Assembly: GCA_949130485.1 (NCBI GenBank)
Contig: OX422195.1
Coordinates: forward strand, 4,176,066-4,240,065
Source: Agelas oroides
Taxonomy: Eukaryota > Porifera > Demospongiae > Agelasida > Agelasidae
DNA: 64,000 nucleotides
Direction of reading: 5' to 3'
Made by a program: the position numbers and the translations under genes. This document shows, in pieces, positions 54,720 through 64,000 of this stretch (position 1 is its first letter; each line of letters starts with the position of its first letter). A model generated the notes under the pieces. It was not told the DNA's origin and did no database searches. It saw only the letters and a list, made by a program, of their open reading frames with translations.

Positions 54720-57010
54720 TTTGTTACTACAACACCTCAGCATTTACTGCAATGACAACCATTCTCTCAGCAATCTTTACTGCCCCTATGTAGTACCTAC
54801 CACCCCTAAGATTTTCTGCAGCCAAGCACAACATCAGCCATACTGTAAGCAGTGTATTGCTCATAATAATTTATAAACCTATAGCTAGTAGGCGTACACC
54901 CCTGCATTTTGTGAAGCCAAGCACAATGACATATCTAACTCTCACAGATTTGTTGCAGCCAAGCTCAAGAGTAGTCCTACTTAATTTCACAGGCCAGACT
55001 CTGCCGTCCCGTCTTAATACCGTTCCGTCTTGTCCTAGTGCCATCTTGTCTTGTCCTAGGGCCACGTCTAGTTCCAATGCTGTCAGTGAGAGTCCTGCCT
55101 GTGAGACTAGCTATTACTCCAGTCACGTCCACTATATTCAGACTGAACTAATTTCTACAACCCCATAGCATTGTCTGCAGTGAGGCTCATGCAATAGTAG
55201 CCAGGTGCATTGTCAGCCAGGCACAATGGCAGTCATATACCCCAGTTTAGCACTCTTCTGTATACTCTTCGGCACTCTTTTCTGCCCCTCATGCATTCTA
55301 AGACCCAAGCAGAATGGCAACCATATACATAGCTCTCTATGGACCTCAGTATTTCAAACAAATTTCTATAGTCAAGGACAATGACAACCATTATACTCTA
55401 AGCAGCTCTACTACTTAGAATTATACCTGAGCATTAAATAGAGCACAACAGCAGTCATAAATCTCTATTCCAATTTACTATTTTTCTTATTTTCTACTAT
55501 CCCCTCAGAATTCTTTGAGCCAGTGGGACATCGTTAATTCATTAGTTGCCTTCAGCTCTTTCCACAACACCTCGGTATTCCTTGCTACTCTCAGCATTTC
55601 TCTGGAGTAGCAGAAACTTCCAAGCAGTAGAGACTGCTGAGATAATTATGGCTGAAGTGAACGGTGCAGGTTAGCTATTGGCTGGAGGACAATTCACTTC
55701 TGCCCTCAGTTATAATTATCTTTCAGCAGTCTCTGTTGCATGTGACTCAACAATTCCTGGTAGCTAGATACTTCTAAAGTCAAGCACATGCAATTGCAGT
55801 CACACCAATCTCCAAACAAGAGAGCCTGGGAACAAGGCTACAATCTCTGCACTTTCTGCTGCTCATTGGCTTTTATTTCAGCAAAGTACATGATGATAGC
55901 AATGCCCTCAGAAATCTTTGCTGTGCCTCAGTGATCCTCTCTATACACACACACATCCTTGGCCCTTGCATGGCTAAAGAATATATTCTTTAGCCAAGGG
56001 CAAATTAATAAGGGTGTATTCTTTAGCCAAGTATACATTATCTCTCAACAGTCTGTACTCCCTTGTATCTTTCCCACCTTATAGCATTCTCAGCACAATG
56101 GCAGTCATACCTCTCAGCAATCTCTACTGGCCCTTAACATTCTCTAATTTCCTTCAGCTTACTATATATAGCTAAATCCAAGGGTATAGCCAATCCTTTC
56201 AGCAATTTCTACTTTCACTTAGGCCATACCAAATTGATTTTATGTTTCATGGATCCGGCCGGGTCTTTTTTTTGAAAATTGAAAAAAGAATGTAAAAGTT
56301 GCAATTAATATGTACACGCAATCCAGTAATCACTATAGCCTCGTTCCCAGGCCTTTGCGCGTTCGTCAATAGCAGTACGAATTATCGTGCAGCAAGCGAC
56401 GAACGCGCGAAGGCCTGGGGACGAGGCTAAGTAATAAGCACGTGGCAAGAATAGAGGATGGCGAGCAGTTTTGTGTGGCTGAGTGGTATCTAATTTAATT
56501 CATGAGGAGTTTGGTCATTTTTATTTTTATTTTTTTGCCTGCCTACCGCGGGTCATGTTTCTGACCTAAGCAATCCGTGAAACAAAATCAATTTGGTATG
56601 GCCTTAGCATTTATCAACACGCTGTACTGCCCTTCAGCATTTATCAACACGCTGTACTGCCCTTCAGCATTTTCTAAAACTATAGGAACAATGGCAACCA
56701 TAATCTCAACAGCAATTATCCCTCAGCGTTTTCTACTGCCTGACACAGCAATTTCATCAGACAGGCACAATGGCTAGCCACACCTCTTATGACTTTCTAA
56801 TACTGCTGAGCTTTTCCTGTCACACCTAAGCATTTGGTGCCATGCACCAAGCACAATGGTAGCAAGAAATCTCTCAGCATTTCCTACTACAGTCAGCCAC
56901 AATGGCAAGTATGCACGTAGTGATGTCTATGACCTTTCAGCATTCCCTACTTCAGCATTTTCTACTGTCCCTGCTGAGGGGTAGCAGAAACTGTTGAGAT
57001 CTATAGGTAT
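54720..57010. repeat. Degenerate repeat region built on CTCTCAGCA...TCTACTGCCC...AGCACAATGGCA
   Basis: Over 2.3 kb the phrases CTCAGCAATCTCTACTGCCC, CAGCATTTTCTACTGC and AAGCACAATGGCAGTCAT recur every 50-100 bp with much variation, sometimes inverted (TAGCAGAAACTGCTGAGAT). It looks like an old, heavily diverged tandem array with foldback elements inserted. No gene is supported here. Confidence 0.65.
56336..56429. mobile_element. TAGCCTCGT-family foldback element, best-preserved copy
   Basis: 94 bp. TAGCCTCGTTCCCAGGCC and further bases match the reverse complement at the right end (GGCCTGGGGACGAGGCTA) over about 32 bp with two mismatches. The loop is short. Confidence 0.9.
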
Positions 57011-58012
57011 GCTATACTATAATTATGCTGCCATTGTTGGGTTGCTATTGTGCTTGGCTGGAGCAAATACTGAGGGATCATACACCCAACCAAACCCAGC
57101 ACAGATTGCTTTCAGTGGATCATGCATGTGGTACTGAAAGCAATACGTGTGTGGGTTGGTTAAATTGGTGTGGCTTGTGGGACTATAATGTAGGAATTGG
57201 TTGGTTAAGATGTGCACTGAATTGGGAACACCTACAAACTATTTTAACATTGTTGTGACCTAGGTTGTGACCCCCCTCCCCCTAGCTCCAAAAAGGTCAT
57301 ACATAACCATCATTTTTATTGTTTTAGTAACGTTTGCATGTACATACTCATTCCGCTTTGACGTCACAGTGACATTATTATAGTAGTTTTGGAGCAAAAG
57401 CTCTGTGCCAAGTGTTCCTTGTAGAAGTCTATCCCCTGATCAATACAAGGCAGATGCACCCCAATGGTGACACTCACTGACCTGTCAATCCACAATAAAA
57501 ATCCCATAGATGTGGTTAAATGCAATGCCACTGACTGGTAGATTCCCTGGGACCTTCTGCTCTTCTTAGTACACTGTCTGCCTTTCCAACTACCTCATTC
57601 TTCCCACTAACTTACTCCAGCTTGCCAAGTTCATGAAGGCAACCACCAATTTTCCAATGAACACAAAATACCTCCATTAAAGCCGCCAGATAGGGAAGCC
57701 TATTAGTAAGCCATCTATGATTCCAGCAGGTAAGCCTCAGATTCTGCCCTCAGGTTGTGTAGCTATCTTCTCACCTGCTCAAACACCACTGCATTATATG
57801 CACTACCGGAGTCTATCCAGTCTCGCAAGCCTGGCACACCATCACTGCGGTGTAGCTTGCGAGACTATGGTTTGTTCCCTAGCCCAGACATCGCTACCAT
57901 GGTCTGCTCCTCTCCCCTTGGGCTTACAAAAACCTAACTCCCGCCTTACTGGTGCAACGCAGGCGCACGTAGCTATAGCGCTTAGCTAACTGATCGCCAT
58001 CTCAAACTCGAG
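57011..58012. other. Intergenic sequence, no gene seen
   Basis: Only short open frames without domains. It includes a 50-bp inverted repeat at about 57820-57872 (AGTCTCGCAAGC ... GCTTGCGAGACT). Confidence 0.5.
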
Positions 58013-58319
58013 CTCGAAAACTCGAACTCGAACTCGAACTCGAACTCGAACTCGAACTCGAACTCGAACTCGAACTCGAACTCGAACTCGAACTCGAACT
58101 CGAACTCGAACTCGAACTCGAACTCGAACTCGAACTCGAACTCGAACTCGAACTCGAACTCGAACTCGAACTCGAACTCGAACTCGAACTCGAACTCGAA
58201 CTCGAACTCGAACTCGAACTCGAACTCGAACTCGAACTCGAACTCGAACTCGAACTCGAACTCGAACTCGAACTCGAACTCGAACTCGAACTCGAACTCG
58301 AACTCGAACTCGAACTCGA
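58013..58319. repeat. (CGAACT)n hexamer array, ~51 copies
   Basis: About 306 bp of near-perfect CGAACT, preceded by CTCGAGCTCGAAAA. Translation gives alternating Phe-Glu or poly-Ser on the minus strand, which are artefacts of the repeat. Confidence 0.98.
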
Positions 58320-59660
58320 CAATTATTCTATACCGCGTGTCGCGACGCCTTATTTGAGACAGTGACGTAATTGGTAAAAACAAGCTGACCTCACCTCTGA
58401 CCTCACCTCGGCTTGTACATGCTTGTACCGCAGCAATGTGACAGCAATGCAAGTTTGTGGCTGTTTGTGAAGTATGACTCTCTGTCCTGTTACTCTGTTG
58501 CGAACAAGGTAGGCAGTGTCTTCACTATTGACCACAACATGAGATTATGTGTGGCTTGTGATATAGATCATTCATTCACAGCAGTATGCATGCACTAGAG
58601 CTGACTTGAACCACTGAGTTTATTGGTAACGTTGCATCAACTATCATGGCTAAACTCCTCACTAGCTTAGTCTTAAAAACCAAGCAAATTTATGGCGATA
58701 GTGATTATAGACTGCAAACCTCTGAAGGCTTGGGTAAATTATTCAAGCTACCGTATCTTGCATATTACGTGTGTAGAGTAAGACAAGAAATCACGGTTTG
58801 CAAGAACAATAACTTTTTAACAAAACATTGTATGGTCTTGGTACAAGCCCCAACTCCCTGTATCGGGAGCCCACATTAGAACACGCCACTGTACAGCCAC
58901 ATTATTGTACCAGCCAGACTACAACAACTCAGTGGATGGAGCTCAAATTACCCAACAACCCATCAACTATCCTCCAAGGTGATGGTTGGGGATGAGGAAA
59001 GGATGTCCGTGTGGTAAATGTATGATCCTAACTGGCTCTCACACTAAATTAATTACTAGTATAGGCTCTTCCGGGCATGACACGTAACTGGTAGACTTCA
59101 AACATATTTTGTAATCATTTTGTTCTCTCACAAGGCAAACAAGTTCTTCTGTGGATTTTTTTTTTTATTGAGTTAACTAGACCATTAGCCTTATTGTGAA
59201 GAAACCCTCTTTAGTGCATGGCTTCTCACTGCATAGGGCCTCTATTTCCACTTCTTTCAAGTGCCTTGGTTAAAAGAATGCTGGCACTGTGCAGCTCTGG
59301 TAACCAATAATAGTGAAATCAGTGTGCATTTGTATGCTGGAATGCTTCAAGGAAAAGATTCCAAGCATGCAAATTATCTCCACAAAATGGCAAAGTGTAT
59401 CCTAGTGCCTTTCCACAATAGAGTTTTGATGTTTAGACAAGTGGGGAAGCACAGGGGTTAGTGAAGGGAAGCACAGGGGTTAGTGAAGGGAAGCACAGGG
59501 GTTAGTGAAGGGAGGCACTGGGGGCTAGTGAAGGGAGGCACTGGGGGTTAGTGAAGAGAGGCACTGGGGGTTAGGGGAAGTGGATACTGTGGATACTAAC
59601 TTGACCTGGGTATTTATAATTCTTGTATGAATTTGCAGATTGTGAAAGGGATTGCTTGTC
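58320..59660. other. Upstream region of the sulfotransferase gene
   Basis: No independent gene is supported. A 77-codon frame at 58646 begins with ATG (MAKLLTSLVLKTKQIYGDSD...) but has no recognised domain. A GTTAGTGAAGGG minisatellite lies at 59447-59575. An acceptor TTTGCAG at 59639 just before the sulfotransferase ATG suggests an upstream 5' untranslated exon. Confidence 0.45.
59447..59575. repeat. ~22-bp minisatellite
   Basis: About six copies of AAGCACAGGGGTTAGTGAAG plus GG. Later copies read AGGCACTGGGGG. Confidence 0.85.
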
Positions 59661-60698
59661 ATGCAGATGTCATTCTCTTCTGTTAAGAAGATTGGAATTG
59701 GGGTTATTCTGGTCGTTGGGGGGCTACTTATTTACTATGTCACATCCAGTTTATTTCACCCGACATACTTATTATCCACTACTGCTGTTATGAGCACTCA
59801 GACTGAATGCTATTGCCCTCAACGCCTATGCATTGACAGTTATAAAAACACAACCTCAACACACACAGGAGATTTTCCGGATGAAAAAGTAAACAGTGGT
59901 GGTAGTGTTCGGAGATTTCCCCAGGCTATCATCATTGGAGTTCGAAAGGGAGGAACAAGGGCGTTGATAGACATGCTCAATATCCATCCTGACATAGTTG
60001 CAGCTAAGGGAGAGATTCACTACTTTGATCGAGATGAAAACTTTGACAAGGGAGTACAGTGGTACATTGAGAGAATGCCACATACCATGTCTAGTCAAAT
60101 TGCAATTGAAAAATCACCAAGCTACTTTATTGCAGCAGATACTCCATTGCGAATGTCAATGGTCTCCAGAAATCTGAAACTTATACTGATTGTTCGAGAT
60201 CCAATAGAGAGGGCAATATCTGACTTTACCCAATTGGACGCAAGGAGACAAAAGAAGGATGGTACCCGTCATACCTTTGAAGAGTTGGCTCTTCGTTCTG
60301 GTGGGGAGGTGGTAAATTCAGATTATTCTTCCATCACGGTTAGCATGTATGATGTCCACTTCAAGAGATGGTTGAAATATTTTAGCCGGAATCAAATACA
60401 TATTGTGAATGGTGACAAGTTCATTAAGAATCCAGTTCCAGAACTTCACAAGTTGGAGACGTTCCTTAGTGTGAGCACATTCTACCAACAAGAGATGTTT
60501 TTCTTCAACAAAGAGAAAGGGTTTTATTGCTGGAAAAAGACAAGTAGAAAAGGAATCGAGGCCCCATTTTGTCTAGGGAGTGGTAAGGGCAGGGAGCATC
60601 CTGTGATATCGGAATCAGCACTTGAGAAACTGAAGGCCTTCTTCCAGCCACATAATGAAGCATTTTACAGTCTTATAGGGGAAGATTTTGGATGGTAA
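59661..60698 (+). CDS. HS3ST: Heparan sulfate glucosamine 3-O-sulfotransferase-like, type II Golgi enzyme
   Basis: 345 residues from ATG 59661, with the whole coding sequence in one exon. Residues 10-32 are a signal anchor (KIGIGVILVVGGLLIYYV). The PAPS 5'-phosphosulfate loop is GVRKGGTR (93-100). KGEIHYFD follows, with Glu118 in the place of the family's catalytic base. The 3'-phosphate motif is LILIVRDPIERAISDF (Arg178, Ser187). The C-terminal GFYCWKK ... FCLGSGKGREHP holds the conserved disulfide cysteines and PAPS-contacting KGR. This is the HS3ST layout: transfer of sulfate from PAPS to the 3-O of glucosamine in heparan sulfate in the Golgi. It ends EDFGW, as family members do near the terminus. 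Two in-frame ATGs (59661 and 59667) could serve as start. The paralogue group was not resolved. Confidence 0.93.
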   Translation: MQMSFSSVKKIGIGVILVVGGLLIYYVTSSLFHPTYLLSTTAVMSTQTECYCPQRLCIDSYKNTTSTHTGDFPDEKVNSGGSVRRFPQAIIIGVRKGGTRALIDMLNIHPDIVAAKGEIHYFDRDENFDKGVQWYIERMPHTMSSQIAIEKSPSYFIAADTPLRMSMVSRNLKLILIVRDPIERAISDFTQLDARRQKKDGTRHTFEELALRSGGEVVNSDYSSITVSMYDVHFKRWLKYFSRNQIHIVNGDKFIKNPVPELHKLETFLSVSTFYQQEMFFFNKEKGFYCWKKTSRKGIEAPFCLGSGKGREHPVISESALEKLKAFFQPHNEAFYSLIGEDFGW

Positions 60699-61505
60699 TA
60701 ATTAATCATTCTGAATTTCAAACCAATTGTACACCGATATTATTTTTGAGATGTCTCATCATGTTAGTGTGATATAAGTCAGCAGTTCCCATTTTCTGGT
60801 CACCCCAGAGTAGTAGACATTCTGCAGAGGAGATGAGCCTGCATGTGTAACAGCCTTTTAACAGTATTAGTGAGATGCGGTTCATTAATACTGTGTTCAT
60901 AGTAACATACAATGTTTTTACTTGTAATATAATTTGTTACCTAGGCAACGCAAAATGTTGCTGATGTACATGTAAGGAGTTTCTTTGATCAAGAAATGGC
61001 TCAGATACAATTAGAGAATACACAGCTTATATAGTGAGAGAAAGGAACACAGGTGTACAGCTTAAGTTACGAGTGGGGCAGGTACTGAAAGGAAATGTAC
61101 AAGTTGTACAAAATTAGTGTAAATTACTCCAAGTCTTCTAAATATGTCCACTGTTCATGACTCATATATCTCTCCTGTGGTGGTGTTGCCTAGGTAACAG
61201 TTTCCTTACTGAATGAATTCCTGGGGGGTATTGATGTCAGGCTATGACACCAATATGTAAAACGACCCCACCTCCAAGGAAAGGACATAAACTAAATGCT
61301 AGTGGTTAGGTTGTGTATATACTGAACTGGATAGCAAACATCATTGGCTTTGTTGTAACTAATGAGAACAGTTCTTGTGGATGGAAATCCTACTAATGAT
61401 TACCCTCATTCCAATCAACAGTAACTGATTCAGAAAGGTTGGCTATTGAAGTTACAAGAAATATATGCAGACACAAGACTGTACATTAAAACCAAATTAC
61501 TACTG
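60699..61505. other. Intergenic region between convergent HS3ST-like and JmjC genes
   Basis: Contains the two 3' ends and repeats. TTACCTAGGCAAC at about 60940 and GTTGCCTAGGTAAC at about 61188 form an inverted pair. Next to it, 61209-61292 is a decayed copy of the foldback element at 21250-21345; TTACCTAGGCAAC also precedes that one, so both loci may derive from one larger element. Confidence 0.5.
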
Positions 61506-63052
61506 TCAGCGATACTCTGTGCCAATGGTAATGCTGATGTTGCCTGAGTGGATGTAGGTTGCATGGTACCAACGGTTGGTATCAATCACAACTAATGTAT
61601 ACGTGTGTGTGTGTGGTGTGTGTGCGTGTGTGTGCGTGCGTGTGTGTGTGCGCGCGTGTGTGTGTGCATGCGTGTGCGTGTGCGTGTGTGTGTGTGTGTG
61701 AAAGTGGGAAACACAGTGGCATGAGCAGCATAGTTATTACAGCTGAGAGCAAAACTCACTGATATCTCCTTTGTTAACGGTAACGTTGAAGCTGCTGCAG
61801 ACATGCTCACACTCGGGGGGAGGGGTCAGGGTCCATGTCTTAGTACCAGAGAGCTGGGCCTGCCATGATGGCAAGCCAACACTGTCAATCTAATTGAGGA
61901 AAGATGATCAACATATGGCTTACTTCGGGTGCTGGGACATAGCTTGCATACATCTATCTTGATAATACTACTGGAGCACAGTGTGTCTCCATCTTCTCAC
62001 ATGGATGCTTGCACCTGGTCCTGGTGCTCCCATGAAAATCCAGGCTAACTCTGGCTGGGAGGAGCTAGCAGGAATGAAGTAGGGAGTGGAGAAGTGCTTC
62101 TGAAGTTCCTGCCCAATGGAAGGATCAGCTGTACTCCTATAGAAATTGAGACTTTTGACACACCAGTTATGGGACTAAGGATTGCTGGCCTATCATGACC
62201 AGTTTTGTGTGATGGAAACTGCTCCTACACTGTACGTATATCCAAGGAAGCTGGCCTTGCTCAATGGTTCTTTAGTTACTTCTAAGGAACAGAAACAATT
62301 TTATAAGATACCAACCATACTCCCTCAGGCAGTAGATTGGTGGATAGACTATAACAGAAGGGGATGTATGTATCAATGCAGTAATGGGACCCAAGGTCAA
62401 GACAGTAAACTTACCATCCAATGTACCACTTCTCAGTGGTCATAGAGACCCTCTCACTTGACAGATCAAAGAGATCCTTCAAGTTCTGGATGTTGGAGCT
62501 GTAGGAGAAGAATTGGCCACTCTCCATGTCACTTTCAATTGCTTCAGGCGACTGCTGGTACAGGCTCTTGAAGTAGTCATAGGAAAATACGTCCATGGCT
62601 GGCCAATCTGATGCTGCACCTACAACCAGGATTGGTCGTGAAGTGTATGCATACTTATGTACAAATTCATACTGTGACAAGTTTGTTTGACGAGGAGCCC
62701 CTGTGAGACCCTCACAAAAGTTGCAGTCAAATTTTGGGTGCATGATTTCACCAAATGGTGGTATTTGGGAAACAAGACAGGGGGAGCCAGTCAACACCTC
62801 GGAGAGAGGGAAGTAAAGGAGAACACCCAAACAGACAACTGGAAGGAACTTGAACACAAGCAGCTTTGGACTGAGGTACTTCCACTTTCCTCCCTGCCTT
62901 GTAGTTGCTGAGCTGGATTTCGTTGCTTGTAAATGTCTCTTGAAGTCATTCTCAGATATTCCGGCAGAGAGTGCCTGTTCTAGGATATCAGATAGACAAG
63001 AAATGGTTCGTTCTTTAAGCTGAGACCCAGCCATACCGACCGATTGTCGCAT
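61506..63052 (-). CDS. Membrane-anchored JmjC/cupin-type 2-oxoglutarate oxygenase, four exons
   Basis: Exons 62415-63052, 62001-62136, 61760-61889 and 61506-61591 join in phase to 990 nt, 329 residues. Start ATG is 63052 (MRQSVGMAG). Residues 64-83 are a single membrane anchor (LLVFKFLPVVCLGVLLYF), then a luminal-style Cys-containing neck (CNFCEGL). The JmjC fold shows SRPILVVGAASDWPAMDVFS, WIFMGAPGPGASIHID, SWQAQLSGTKTWTLTPPPEC, and DTNRWYHAT. His258 and Asp260 form the iron-binding H-x-D and His311 the distal histidine, so the metal triad is complete. The H-x-D is split by an intron (CAT | ATTGAC). It resembles uncharacterised invertebrate JmjC proteins of the same layout, probably protein hydroxylases of the secretory pathway rather than histone demethylases; the substrate is unknown. 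Confidence 0.9.
61602..61702. repeat. (GT)n microsatellite with GC interruptions
   Basis: About 100 bp of GTGTGT broken by GCGTGC. It starts 11 bp beyond the last exon of the JmjC gene, within its final intron. Confidence 0.95.
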
Positions 63053-63243
63053 TAGCAGAGGACAGAGCCAGAGCCGAGTACGAGTAAACACGCCCACTCA
63101 TCTTGAGTCACGTGCTCACTTAGTCACATGCACATGCACAGTACAGTACAGTACAGTACAGGGGAAGGTGGGTCCGTCACTTGATCCGTGGTACATGTTG
63201 ATCTTCAGCTCTCAGATCTGCTGAATTAGGGACATCGTAAAAG
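63053..63243. promoter_or_regulatory. Bidirectional promoter between JmjC and UNC93-like genes
   Basis: Only 191 bp separate the two start codons of these head-to-head genes, so they must share or overlap promoters. The interval has CAGTACAGTACAGTACAG (63138-63160), two TCACGTG/GTCACATG-like boxes and no clear TATA box. Confidence 0.6.
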
Positions 63244-63348
63244 ATGGATGCGTCTCGCATGAACCAGAAGAACTGGGTGAACATCTTACTATTAGGGCTT
63301 GGTTTTATGTTGCTGTTTTCTGCCTTTCAGACGACTGCTTTTGTACAG
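63244..63348 (+). CDS. UNC93/MFSD11-like transporter, first exon only
   Basis: ATG 63244 opens 35 codons (MDASRMNQKNWVNILLLGLG ... FMLLFSAFQTTAFVQ) ending at donor TGTACAG|GTACAT. The short polar head followed by a membrane helix ending FSAFQT matches the start of UNC93-family proteins, particularly MFSD11 (IIILGVAFMFMFTAFQT). The remaining exons lie beyond the window or in its last 650 bp, where I could not identify one. Molecular function is unknown even for the human relative. Confidence 0.65.
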
Positions 63349-64000
63349 GTACATAATTACCTTTCTCAGGGAAGTTAACAGCTCAGAACCTAAAGTTTGA
63401 TGTTTGTTTGTTGCTTGCCAGTTATTGTTGGTAGGTTATATGAAAGTTGACTACTGGTAGGTTGATACTAAGACCACTAATTGCCGTGAGTCATGTGGGT
63501 GACCAGAAAATCCGTTAGCGACAGAAGGTTTCCATCCATAAGCTATACACTAATTTGTATGGTTAGGGTGTGGTTAGGGTTGGGTTAGGGCTGTATAAAT
63601 ACAGTATAGGTTATGGATGGAAACATTCTGTCACTAACGGCGTGTGTAAGCCACACCTTTCACAGAAAGAGGATGGGTCTGGGCATAATGGGTGTGGCTT
63701 GTGAAACTGGTGAGCAAGTAATTACGATAGTACCGTATGGGTCAATCTGCTAGCTAAAACTCATGAAATGTAATTTTCAGGGGTTGGTAGACTGAGCTGA
63801 TAGGTCTCCCATGACCCAGCTAATAAACAGCACACATCAAAGTTTAGTACACTAGTCTCGCGAAAGAGCGCCCATGGGCAGAGCACCTTTCAAGTCTGCC
63901 AAAGAGGGGGGTGGGCGCTCTTTCAAGTGTTTCCGCATTTAACCACGAAAGGGTGCCCATGTCATGTTAACAGCTACTCAATACTCGAAGCAAATAATTG
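63349..64000. other. Intron of the UNC93-like gene with foldback elements
   Basis: No exon recognised. It contains the 129-bp palindrome at 63512-63640 and, from 63855, a stretch starting TAGTCTCGCGAAAGAGCGCC with complementary GGGCGCTCTTTCAAG, another foldback-like sequence. Confidence 0.5.
63512..63640. mobile_element. 129-bp foldback element with TTAGGG-like loop
   Basis: CCGTTAGCGACAGAAGGTTT pairs with the right arm ending CTGTCACTAACGG; inner arms TCCATCCATAAGCTATA and TATAGGTTATGGATGGA also pair. The loop contains GGTTAGGG three times within 30 bp. Confidence 0.85.

Noticed and set aside
58002-58452. Poly-Ser and Phe-Glu repeat proteins on the minus strand
   Set aside because: They are pure translations of the CGAACT hexamer with no flanking coding sequence or ATG context.

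Overview
This is a stretch of animal nuclear DNA. The genes are split by many short GT-AG introns. They include a class C GPCR, a ciliary B9-domain gene, a heparan-sulfate-type sulfotransferase and an SH3-WW-F-BAR gene, and long intronic and intergenic spaces are filled with LINEs, foldback (MITE-like) elements and minisatellites. The GABA-B-like receptor without introns, the compact genes and the repeat style suggest an early-branching metazoan, most likely a sponge. That is an inference; no rRNA or mitochondrial marker is present. All exon models were built by eye from splice signals, reading phase and family resemblance.

Layout. 1-4 kb is gene-poor with several tandem repeats. 4.0-6.3 kb (minus) is a single-exon GABA-B-like receptor. 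7.33-14.19 kb is a DNA transposon bounded by perfect 35-bp terminal inverted repeats sitting in a GACA microsatellite. It carries the two ends of a P/THAP9-like transposase on plus and a convergent three-exon gene of unknown function on minus, and it is itself invaded by a CR1/L2-type LINE and by a second fragment of the same LINE. 17.9-37.3 kb (minus) is a GAS7-type gene (SH3, WW, F-BAR) with at least 15 exons. Its introns hold a hAT MITE, other foldback elements, a LINE relic, a 1.95-kb minisatellite and a full-length-looking LINE with a 2A-like motif.

37.5-39.3 kb holds two tRNA-Arg(TCG) genes made by a segmental duplication. 40.3-44.0 kb (minus) is B9D1, a ciliary transition-zone gene. 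45.4-46.4 kb (plus) is a proline/arginine-rich protein resembling MPLKIP/TTDN1 with a pentapeptide repeat tail. 46.7-54.3 kb (minus) is a 16-exon gene that joins espin-like ankyrin repeats to a coiled coil, a long disordered region, Trp-containing helices and a C-terminal calponin-homology-like domain; the exon phases close exactly to 1331 codons plus stop. 54.4-59.6 kb is gene-poor and repeat-rich, with AGTTCG/CGAACT hexamer arrays in opposite orientation at 54.5 and 58.0-58.3 kb. 59.7-60.7 kb (plus) is a heparan sulfate 3-O-sulfotransferase-like gene. 61.5-63.1 kb (minus) is a membrane-anchored JmjC/cupin-type oxygenase in four exons. It is head-to-head, 191 bp apart, with the first exon of an UNC93/MFSD11-like transporter that runs off the window.

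The host genes have no operon-like link. The most distinctive items are the two-gene inverted-repeat transposon with its nested LINEs, the espin-CH fusion architecture, the 2A-bearing LINE and the dense TAGCCTCGT foldback family.
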